Source: Massilia sp. UBA2604 (GTDB taxonomy: Bacteria > Pseudomonadota > Gammaproteobacteria > Burkholderiales > Burkholderiaceae_D). From it: a DNA stretch of 15,429 bases. Below the pieces are notes generated by a model, which worked only from the letters and a program-made list of their open reading frames with translations, searched no databases and was not told the origin of the DNA. The DNA is taken from the NCBI GenBank assembly GCA_002339265.1, contig DDKG01000197.1, forward strand, positions 1 through 15,429. The letters are read 5' to 3'. Shown here one piece after another: positions 1-11,201 of the stretch. How positions within the stretch are numbered: position 1 is the first letter of the stretch; every line of letters begins with the position of its first letter. The position numbers and the translations under genes are program-made.

Positions 1-22
1 GACTTTCTTGTGGCAGTTCAGC

Positions 23-113
23 AGGCGGGAACCCAAGTTTGCATGCCTACCAGCTACGGTCAAACGAAGTGGCGGCGCTGAAGACTTAGGTTCCCGCCTC
101 CGCGGGAACGACG
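23..113. repeat. REP-like inverted repeat pair (copy 1)
   Basis: The right arm (82-113) is a 32-nt unit that itself folds as TTCCCGC-CTCC-GCGGGAA and ends in CGACG. The left arm (23-40) is a shortened inverted counterpart, AGGCGGGAACCCAAGTTT. The right arm matches the right arm of the repeat at 9666-9697 at 28 of 32 positions by eye, so this is a dispersed family and not a chance hairpin. The two arms enclose about 40 bp. The unit ends 3 bp from the stop of the minus-strand LysR remnant, the usual place for REP/BIME elements (3' gene ends). The left arm lacks its outer half, so this copy is probably decayed. Confidence 0.75.
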
Positions 114-116
114 TTT

Positions 117-773
117 TCAGGGTGCGGGCGGCGTTGCGCCGAGGTGCGCGAGCAGGCTGCGCATCGATGCGGACAGGCTGTCCCAATCGTTCCAGCACAG
201 GCACAGCTGGCGCTTGGCCCATGCTTCGTCCAGCGCGATCGTGCGCAAGCCATGGCGGCGCCGGTTGCGGCTTGCCACGGCCTGCGGCACGATCCCGATG
301 CCCACCCCATGCGTCACCATCTCGCATAGCCCCGTGAATGTCGTCATCCGCGTGCGCAGCGCCAGCGCGCGGCCGGCGGCCAGCGCCTGCGCATCGATAT
401 AGTCCTGCAGGGCGCTGCCGTGCGCCAGGCCGACAAAGGCTTCATGCAGCACGTCCGCCAGGCGCAGGGCCCTGGCATCCGCCAGCCGGTGTCCCGGCGC
501 CATGATCAAGGCCAGGTGGTTGCGCTCGACCGGTTGCAGGTGCAGGCCCGGCGCCTCGACCGCATCCGACACCACGCCCGCCTCGACCAGCCCGGCCGCG
601 ATCGCGCGCGCGATGTCGGCGCTGGTGCGTTCCTTCAGTTCGACGTGCAGGCGCGGCCGCTCGGCCAGCCACGGCGCCAGCCGGCGCGGCAGGAATTCGG
701 CCAGCGCGGCGGTGTTGGCGTGCAGGTGCAAGGTGCCCTGGGCGCCGTGCGCGAAGTCGCGCAGTTCTCCCTC
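117..773 (-). pseudogene. LysR-type regulator, C-terminal remnant (DNA-binding half missing)
   Basis: The minus-strand frame reads as the end of the LysR linker helix (GELRDFAHGAQGTLHLHANT) followed by an intact substrate-binding domain with typical segments (LHVELKERTSADIARAIAAG, VERNHLALIMAPGHRLA, GVGIGIVP). It ends at a TGA at 119-117. LysR proteins are normally about 300 residues, with a winged-helix domain in the first 60-90 residues. Here recognisable LysR sequence stops near position 770, where plus-strand TauE/SafE coding sequence begins. No helix-turn-helix and no ATG exist upstream in frame; the only nearby start-like codon is a TTG at 731. Without the HTH it cannot act as a normal regulator. 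I read it as a pseudogene left by a deletion that also truncated the divergent neighbour. Confidence 0.8.
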
Positions 774-774
774 G

Positions 775-1263
775 GCCGGCGGCGTGGTGCTGCTGGCGCG
801 GGTCGATCCGCAGACGGCGAGCCTGGCGCTGGGCCTGACCCTGATCCTGTACGCCGGCTATGCGCTGGCGGCGCCAGGGCTGGCGCTGCCGCGGCGGCAT
901 GAGACCAGGCTGGGACCGGTGGTGGGCGTGGCGACGGGACTGGTCACCGGCGCCACCGGCGTGTTCGTGGTGCCGGCCGTGCCCTATCTGCAGGCGCTGC
1001 GGCTGGACAAGGACGAACTGGTGCAGGCGCTGGGCCTGTCGTTCACCGTATCGACCGTGGCGCTGGCGATCGGCCTGGCGGCGCACGGCGCCTTCGCGCT
1101 CGAGCAACTGGGCCTGTCGGCACTGGCCATCGCGCCGGCGCTGCTGGGGATGTGGATCGGGCAGGCGATCCGGGCGCGCATCAGCGCGAGGCGCTTCAGG
1201 CAGTGCTTCCTGGCATTCCTGATCGGATTGGGACTGGAGCTGGCGTCGCGCTCGCTGGTCTGA
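775..1263 (+). pseudogene. TauE/SafE family exporter, C-terminal remnant
   Basis: From about position 778 the plus frame reads GGVVLLARVDPQ, then several hydrophobic segments (around ASLALGLTLILYAGYALAAP, VVGVATGLVTGATGVFVVPA, ALGLSFTVSTVALAIGLAAH, LGLSALAIAPALLGMWIGQA, FLAFLIGLGLELA), ending at TGA 1263. The G-x-x-TG-x-TG-x-F-x-x-P followed by YLQAL and the QALGLSFTVST stretch are typical of the second half of TauE/SafE (sulfite/anion exporter-like) membrane proteins. Full-length members have about 250 residues; only about 160 remain, and the N-terminal membrane segments are absent. The frame stays open further upstream, but there it is only antisense to the LysR remnant and carries no membrane sequence. 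It has no start codon or promoter of its own that I can see. Substrate specificity cannot be told. Confidence 0.8.
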
Positions 1264-1278
1264 GCGCTGGTGGGAAAT

Positions 1279-1317
1279 CACGCGGCGCAAGGCCGCGTGC
1301 AGAGCCGTCAGACGGCT
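1279..1317. terminator. two hairpins between convergent gene ends
   Basis: CACGCGGC (1279-1286) pairs with GCCGCGTG (1292-1299). A second hairpin, AGCCGTC (1303-1309) with GACGGCT (1311-1317), touches the stop codon of the DUF3297 gene. They lie between the plus-strand TauE remnant and the minus-strand DUF3297 gene. Neither has a good T-run, so intrinsic termination is only possible, not clear. Confidence 0.4.
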
Positions 1318-1565
1318 TATTTGTAGAAGGCTTCGACCTTGCCCTTGAGCTTGATGAGCATCGGCTTGCCCTTGCGATCGAGGGTCTTGCCGGCGGCGAC
1401 CTTGATCCAGCCTTCGCTGAGACAATACTCTTCGACGTCGTAGCGATCCTTGTCGTTGAAGCGGATGCCGATTTCGCGCTGGAACACGTCACGGTTGTGG
1501 AAAGGGCTGCTCGGGTCGATCGACAGCCGGTCTGGGAGCGGGGGGAGGGTTGCGGTATCGTTCAT
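1317..1565 (-). CDS. DUF3297 family small protein
   Basis: This is an 82-residue soluble protein. The core LPDRLSIDPSSPFHN, IGIRFNDKDRYDVEEYCLSE and GWIKVAAGKTLDRKGKP, ending LIKLKGKVEAFYK, is the conserved pattern of DUF3297. These small proteins are common in proteobacteria and have no established function; some database entries call them 'glutathione peroxidase', which nothing in this sequence supports. I chose the ATG at 1565 because a GAGGGA-type ribosome-binding sequence lies just upstream. A TTG at 1586 would add seven residues (MRDNSRT) that overlap that site. No signal peptide or membrane segment is visible. It stands alone between the decayed exporter and the divergent histidine kinase gene. 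Confidence 0.85.
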   Translation of the reverse strand: MNDTATLPPLPDRLSIDPSSPFHNRDVFQREIGIRFNDKDRYDVEEYCLSEGWIKVAAGKTLDRKGKPMLIKLKGKVEAFYK

Positions 1566-1762
1566 GGTGCGCGAATTATCCCTCAACTACCATCTGCGTG
1601 GCGCATTTGTTTATAAGTCGCTTAAGCTAGCGTCTGCTGTTCAATATCTATTCGGACAAATCATGAAATGGATCTGGTCGATATAGTTCACAAATATTGT
1701 CCCACAGCTATATACTTGGTGGTAAACCCCGAATACTTGCTAGTTGGTTAAGAAAGATACTG

Positions 1763-2857
1763 ATGACGTCCAGCTCCGATAATGCCGTCCAGTCCTCCGT
1801 ATTGGATAGCCAAGACGAGGCGCTGCCGGCGCGGCAGTTCCGCGCGATCGCCGAGCTGGGCGGCGACATTGCCTTTGCCATCGCGCTGCCGGTGCGCCGC
1901 TTCGTGTATCTCAGCCCCGCCTTCGGGGCGCTGAGCGGATTCGACCGCCAGGCGCTACAGCGCGCGCTCGATGGCGACGGCGTCTCGCCGTTGGCGCCGC
2001 TCGCGGCCTGGTTGCGCGAGGCGGCCGCCGGCCAGCCCGGCGCGCGCAGCCAGCGTGAGTTCGACCTGTTCGACGCCGAGGGCCGGCCGCTGGCGCTGGA
2101 GGGCCTGGCCGTGGTGTTGATCGATGATGCGGCCACGACCCTGGTCGGCCAGTTGCGCGACCTGTCGGCGCGGCGCGCCCATCAAAGCGAGCAGAAACGC
2201 TTCGCCAGCATGCTCAACCACGAATTCCGCACCCCGCTGGCCACCATCGACGGCGCCATCCAGCGTCTCGAGGCGACGTCGAACCACGCCGACGAGCCCA
2301 CGCGCACGCGCTACCGCAAGATCGGCGCCGCGGTCGACCGCCTGATCGGGATGCTCGACGAATACCTGTCGCCGGACCGCATGGCCGCGCTCGGCCGCGG
2401 GCGCCAGCCGAACACGATCACTGTGCGCGACCTGGTCGAGAGCGGCGCCACCCAGATCCGCGCGGCCGGCCGCGAAGCCGCGCTGCGGCTGGAGGAACTG
2501 CCACTGACCCTGCGCGGCGAGCCGGAAGGCTTGCGCCTGGCGCTCAAGGTCCTGATCGATAATGCGCTGGCGTTTTCGCCGCCGTCGGCGCCCGTGATCC
2601 TGCGTGCACGGCGCAGCGGCGGCGGGGTCGAGGTGGCGGTGCTCGACGGCGGCGCAGGCGTGCCGCCGGAAGACGTGGCGCGGGTTTTCGACAAGGGTTA
2701 TCGGGGTCGCAACGCCGCCGGCCTGGCCGGCAGCGGCCTCGGCCTGTACATGGCGCGCTCGATCGTCGAGGTGCATGGCGGGGTGCTGAGCCTAGCCCCT
2801 GGAGAGGAAGGGGCAGGCGCCGAATTCCGTTTATGGATGCCGGCGCTGGGATTGTAG
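1763..2857 (+). CDS. soluble PAS-type sensor histidine kinase
   Basis: This 364-residue protein autophosphorylates on histidine and probably passes phosphate to the response regulator encoded just downstream. Residues ~25-140 look like a PAS-like sensor domain (RRFVYLSPAFGALSGFDRQA, then FDLFDAEGRPLALEG). The HisKA H-box is FASMLNHEFRTPLATIDGAI with phospho-acceptor H153. The HATPase domain has the N-box LKVLIDNALAFSP (N267), the G1 box DGGAGVPPEDVARVFDKGYR (from D295) and the G2 box GSGLGLYMARSIVEVHGG (from G323). There is no transmembrane segment or signal peptide, so it should sense a cytoplasmic cue. I chose the ATG at 1763; the frame is open to a TTG at 1697, but the added 22 residues lie in AT-rich, non-coding-looking sequence. 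The ~195 bp upstream is AT-rich and should hold its promoter, though no strong -35/-10 pair stands out. The signal is unknown. Confidence 0.9.
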   Translation: MTSSSDNAVQSSVLDSQDEALPARQFRAIAELGGDIAFAIALPVRRFVYLSPAFGALSGFDRQALQRALDGDGVSPLAPLAAWLREAAAGQPGARSQREFDLFDAEGRPLALEGLAVVLIDDAATTLVGQLRDLSARRAHQSEQKRFASMLNHEFRTPLATIDGAIQRLEATSNHADEPTRTRYRKIGAAVDRLIGMLDEYLSPDRMAALGRGRQPNTITVRDLVESGATQIRAAGREAALRLEELPLTLRGEPEGLRLALKVLIDNALAFSPPSAPVILRARRSGGGVEVAVLDGGAGVPPEDVARVFDKGYRGRNAAGLAGSGLGLYMARSIVEVHGGVLSLAPGEEGAGAEFRLWMPALGL

Positions 2858-2925
2858 AGAAACAACTCCTTGCTTCAGACCGCCTCAGCAACGATAATCG
2901 GACCGCGACCCGCCAAGGATAACGC

Positions 2926-2936
2926 TACCATTGGTA
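2926..2936. promoter_or_regulatory. small palindrome in kinase-regulator gap
   Basis: TACCA-T-TGGTA is a perfect 5-bp-arm inverted repeat about 35 bp upstream of the response-regulator start, inside a 113-bp gap between the two genes. It could be an operator for autoregulation, but arms this short often arise by chance. Confidence 0.25.
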
Positions 2937-2970
2937 TCATTGTCGAGTTAAAGAACAATATGGCCAAGGC

Positions 2971-3651
2971 ATGACCCAGATACTGATTGTTGAAGACAAT
3001 GGCGAATACGCCGACGACATGGCCGAGTTCCTGAAGGAGCTCGACCATGAAGTGACGATCGCCAGGACCGCCAGCGAAATGTGGGCGGCGCTGACGCGCA
3101 CCCCGGCCGCGGTGGTCGTGCTCGACCTCGGTTTGCCGGACGAGGACGGTTTCAACGTCATTCCGCGCATGCGCCAGCTATATCCCGAGATCGGCCTGCT
3201 GGTGCTGACGGGCCGGGTGGCGTTCGACCACCGCATCCTGGGCTTGCGCCTGGGCGCCGACCATTATCTGACCAAGCCGATCAAGTTCCCCGAACTGGCG
3301 GCCCACATCGAAGCCCTGGACCGCCGCGTCCGCCCACCCGATCCGGCCCCGACCCCGAGCAAGTGGACGCTGCGGGTCAGCGCCCGCCAACTGGAGCTGA
3401 TGGGCAAAGTGATCGACCTGACCGAAAAAGAGTGCAATTTCCTGCACCTGTTGACGATCAACACCCGTCCGGTGCCGCGTCACGTGATCGTGGCCGGCAT
3501 GGGCGGCGAGGATCCGGACGCCAGCCGCCGGGTCGACATGCTGGTCTACCGCCTGCGCAAGAAAGCCCGCTCCGGCCTCGGCCAGGACCTCCCCCTGCGC
3601 AGCGCCTACGGCGAAGGCTACAGCCTCTCGGCCGGCTTCACCCTCTCCTAA
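2971..3651 (+). CDS. OmpR/PhoB-type response regulator
   Basis: This 226-residue protein is a phosphorylation-controlled DNA-binding regulator and the likely partner of the kinase at 1763-2857. The receiver domain (1-~120) has the acidic pocket E8-D9, phospho-acceptor D52 in VVVLDLGLPDEDGF, the switch T80 in LVLTGR and K102 in the TKP motif. After a proline-rich linker (RPPDPAPTPSKW), residues ~130-222 form a winged-helix domain (VIDLTEKECNFLHLL, SRRVDMLVYRLRKKAR, LRSAYGEGYSL). The ATG at 2971 overlaps the stop of a four-codon ORF (ATG 2960 to TGA 2974), and Shine-Dalgarno complementarity is poor. The stop codon TAA at 3649-3651 uses the first two bases of the left repeat of the RAYT unit. 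The C-terminus still has a normal length after the GxGY motif. Target genes are unknown. Confidence 0.92.
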   Translation: MTQILIVEDNGEYADDMAEFLKELDHEVTIARTASEMWAALTRTPAAVVVLDLGLPDEDGFNVIPRMRQLYPEIGLLVLTGRVAFDHRILGLRLGADHYLTKPIKFPELAAHIEALDRRVRPPDPAPTPSKWTLRVSARQLELMGKVIDLTEKECNFLHLLTINTRPVPRHVIVAGMGGEDPDASRRVDMLVYRLRKKARSGLGQDLPLRSAYGEGYSLSAGFTLS

Positions 3652-3723
3652 TTAGGGTCAGAGTCGAATTATTGGCCAATAGCCACTCGGATAATTAGGG
3701 TCAGAGTAGAATTATTGGCCAAT
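3650..3723 (+). repeat. outer repeats A and B (direct, 31 bp)
   Basis: Two direct copies lie at 3650-3680 and 3693-3723, differing at one position (C versus A). Each reads AATTAGGGTCAGAGT, then GAATT, then the perfect palindrome ATTGGCCAAT. They are separated by 12 bp. Copy A forms the left terminus of the unit and its first bases complete the response-regulator stop codon. The right terminus carries only the first 21 bp in inverse orientation, without the ATTGGCCAAT palindrome. Confidence 0.85.
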
Positions 3724-3738
3724 TTCTTTGGCAATCTT

Positions 3739-3770
3739 GGCATTTTTACTCGGATTTACGAAAAATTGCC
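3739..3770. repeat. imperfect hairpin inside the RAYT left flank
   Basis: GGCATTTTT (3739-3747) faces AAAAATTGCC (3761-3770), complementary apart from one unpaired A, with a 13-nt loop. This AT-rich stretch lies between outer repeat B and inner repeat C. It may be a structured recognition site of the transposase or an old REP-type remnant. Confidence 0.4.
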
Positions 3771-3796
3771 TGACTTCGATTGCGCTGGCTTCCAAT

Positions 3797-3814
3797 AAAT
3801 GGGGACAGAGTCAG
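3797..3814 (+). repeat. inner repeat C (GGGGACAGAGTCAG type)
   Basis: AAATGGGGACAGAGTCAG matches the reverse complement of the right inner repeat (4722-4739 region) with one mismatch. It is the form with GGGA, in contrast to GGGT in the outer repeats. Confidence 0.7.
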
Positions 3815-3833
3815 CGTGTTAACGCCTCGGCTT

Positions 3834-3855
3834 GCGATTAATTAGGGACAGAGTC
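3834..3855 (+). repeat. inner repeat D (left arm)
   Basis: A 22-bp arm, GCGATTAATTA followed by GGGACAGAGTC. It is inverted with one mismatch at 4724-4745. It lies 44 bp before the RAYT start codon, so any RAYT promoter probably overlaps these repeats. Confidence 0.8.
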
Positions 3856-3899
3856 GATTCCTGCTGTAGAATCGCCTGCTCAACATGTGAGCAGACCTC

Positions 3900-4610
3900 A
3901 TGGCACGCCAACCCCGACTCATCGTTCCCGAGCAACCGCACCACGTCATCCAGCGCGGCAATAACCGTCAGGTGATTTTTCGCGAAGAAGCCGACTACCA
4001 GCGCTTCCTGGTATGGCTCAAGGAAGGCGCCAAGTTTTACGACGTGGCGATTCATTCGTATGTGCTGATGCCGAACCACCTGCACCTGCTGGCCACGCCC
4101 AGCAACGCTACCGGCCTGGCGCTGATGATGCAGAAGGTGGGCCGGCTCTACGTCCCCTGGTTCAATCACAAGTACGAGCGCAGCGGCGGGCTGTTCGAAG
4201 GGCGTTTCCGCACCTCGCTGATCGATTCCGACCGCTATTTCATGACCTGCAGCCGCTATATCGAGCTCAACCCGGTGCGCGCCCAGCTGTCGGTGATGCC
4301 GGACGACTATCCCTGGTCCAGCTATGCGCACCACGCCGGCATCCGTACCGACACCCTGGTCGCCGATCATCCGCTGTTCTGGGCTCTGGGCAATACGCCA
4401 TTCCAGCGCGAGGCGGCCTATATCGACCTGGTGCAGCAAGGCCTTACCACGGAAGAGGTCGATTTCATCACGATCGCCATCCTCAAGAACCAGCCCCTGG
4501 GCTCGCTCACCTTCAAGACTGAACTCGAGCAAAAAACGCAACGCCAGATCCTGCCGGCGAAGCGCGGACGGCCGTTCAATCCGCCCCTACCACCGCTTTC
4601 TCCCGCCTGA
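3900..4610 (+). CDS. REP-associated tyrosine transposase (RAYT, Y1_Tnp)
   Basis: A 236-residue HUH-type single-strand DNA nuclease of the IS200-like Y1 superfamily. RAYTs are known to bind and cut REP-like hairpins as single strands. Visible motifs: the N-terminal HHVIQRGNNRQVIF; the metal-binding HUH motif H60-L61-H62 in LMPNHLHLLATP; GGLFEGRFRTSLIDSDRYF; and the catalytic region RYIELNPVRA with the likely nucleophile Y120, followed by YPWSSYAHH. The C-terminal ~60 residues extend beyond the catalytic core and end in a basic, proline-rich tail (PAKRGRPFNPPLPPL). All catalytic residues are present, so it looks intact. The ATG at 3900 has no strong ribosome-binding site, which suggests low expression. 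It is followed by a strong terminator and flanked on both sides by inverted GGGACAGAGTC/GGGTCAGAGTC repeats. Confidence 0.93.
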   Translation: MARQPRLIVPEQPHHVIQRGNNRQVIFREEADYQRFLVWLKEGAKFYDVAIHSYVLMPNHLHLLATPSNATGLALMMQKVGRLYVPWFNHKYERSGGLFEGRFRTSLIDSDRYFMTCSRYIELNPVRAQLSVMPDDYPWSSYAHHAGIRTDTLVADHPLFWALGNTPFQREAAYIDLVQQGLTTEEVDFITIAILKNQPLGSLTFKTELEQKTQRQILPAKRGRPFNPPLPPLSPA

Positions 4611-4630
4611 AACAGGCAATTCCTGAAACA

Positions 4631-4658
4631 ACGGCGCGGTTATTCGCGCCGTTTTTTT
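4631..4658 (+). terminator. intrinsic terminator of the RAYT gene
   Basis: A perfect 8-bp stem, ACGGCGCG (4631-4638) with CGCGCCGT (4645-4652), has the loop GTTATT and is followed at once by six T (4653-4658). It is a textbook Rho-independent terminator 20 bp after the RAYT stop. It should insulate gltB from RAYT transcription. Confidence 0.92.
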
Positions 4659-4723
4659 CGTCTAAATTTCCTTCTATATCAATCGCTTAAGCCAAAAAGA
4701 ACTGGTTTTGAACAACTTCGACT

Positions 4724-4745
4724 GACTCTGTCCCCAATTAATCGC
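4724..4745 (-). repeat. inner repeat E (right arm)
   Basis: The reverse complement of this 22-bp stretch equals inner repeat D (3834-3855) apart from G for A at one position. It also extends the match to repeat C through the CAG after GAGT. It lies 65 bp after the RAYT terminator. Confidence 0.8.
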
Positions 4746-4766
4746 CAAGACAAAAAGTTGTCAAAC

Positions 4767-4787
4767 AATTCGACTCTGACCCTAATT
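4767..4787 (-). repeat. outer repeat F (right terminus)
   Basis: This is the perfect 21-bp inverse of 3650-3670. It marks the right end of the RAYT unit and ends 7 bp before the candidate -35 box of gltB. Confidence 0.85.
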
Positions 4788-4794
4788 ATTCTGG

Positions 4795-4822
4795 TTGACG
4801 GGGCATTTTGCGGTGCACTATT
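4795..4822 (+). promoter_or_regulatory. candidate gltB promoter
   Basis: TTGACG (4795-4800), a five-of-six match to the sigma70 -35 box, is followed after 16 bp by ACTATT (4817-4822), a weak -10. This would give a leader of about 30 nt before the gltB ATG. It is the best promoter-like sequence between the RAYT terminator and gltB, and lies just outside the right terminal repeat. Confidence 0.45.
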
Positions 4823-4861
4823 CTCGGCGTTCGACCCCCGAAAAGTTGTGGAGAATGCCTC

Positions 4862-9577
<4,716 letters not shown>

Positions 9578-9593
9578 CAGCCAAATTATCCAA

Positions 9594-9697
9594 CGTCGTC
9601 CCCGCGAAGGCGGGGACCCAAGTTTCTCAGCATGCCACTGGCGCCAGCATTATCGCCCTGCACGCAAACTTGGGTTCCCGCCTGGGCGGGAACGACG
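9594..9697. repeat. REP-like inverted repeat pair in the gltB-gltD gap (copy 2)
   Basis: The left arm 9594-9625 and right arm 9666-9697 are 32 nt each and inverted, differing at 4 of 32 positions. Each arm is itself a hairpin (CCCCGC-GAAG-GCGGGG; TTCCCGC-CTG-GGCGGGAA) and carries CGTCGT/ACGACG at the outer end and AAGTTT/AAACTT at the inner end. About 40 bp of unrelated-looking sequence lies between. This is the arrangement of a bacterial interspersed mosaic element. It fills most of the gap between the two subunit genes and would form a large stable RNA structure in the gltBD message. The same family occurs at 23-113. Confidence 0.85.
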
Positions 9698-9727
9698 AGC
9701 TAAGGCCGCTGGCCAAAGGAAAACATT

Positions 9728-11191
<1,464 letters not shown>

Positions 11192-11201
11192 AAGCCAAGC
11201 C

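Larger units (their letters stand above)
3650..4787 (+). mobile_element. RAYT unit with nested terminal inverted repeats
   Basis: This is a self-contained unit of about 1.14 kb: outer repeats, inner repeats, a RAYT transposase gene, an intrinsic terminator, an inner repeat and an outer repeat. The outermost arms are a perfect 21-bp inverted pair, 3650-3670 against 4767-4787. The inner arms are a 22-bp inverted pair with one mismatch, 3834-3855 against 4724-4745. RAYTs are known to be linked to REP-like repeats and to be mostly immobile single-copy genes, so whether the whole unit moves is uncertain. It appears somewhat less GC-rich than its neighbours, especially at 3720-3800 and 4660-4790. 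No target-site duplication is obvious outside the arms. Confidence 0.7.

Noticed and set aside
23..113. CRISPR array
   Set aside because: The repeats are inverted pairs with internal hairpins, not regularly spaced direct repeats. There are no cas genes, and only two dispersed copies are in the window.
502..774. Treating the long plus frame from 502 as the full N-terminus of the TauE protein
   Set aside because: The segment before 775 is the complement of the LysR substrate-binding domain and has no membrane segments. It is open only because of base composition.
442..1425. 327-codon minus-strand frame across the LysR/TauE junction
   Set aside because: The translation is Gln/Arg/Gly-rich low-complexity text. 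The other frames carry clear LysR and TauE homology over the same bases.
3650..4787. Classical insertion sequence with DDE transposase
   Set aside because: The single gene has HUH and tyrosine motifs (Y1/RAYT), and no target-site duplication is visible around the arms.
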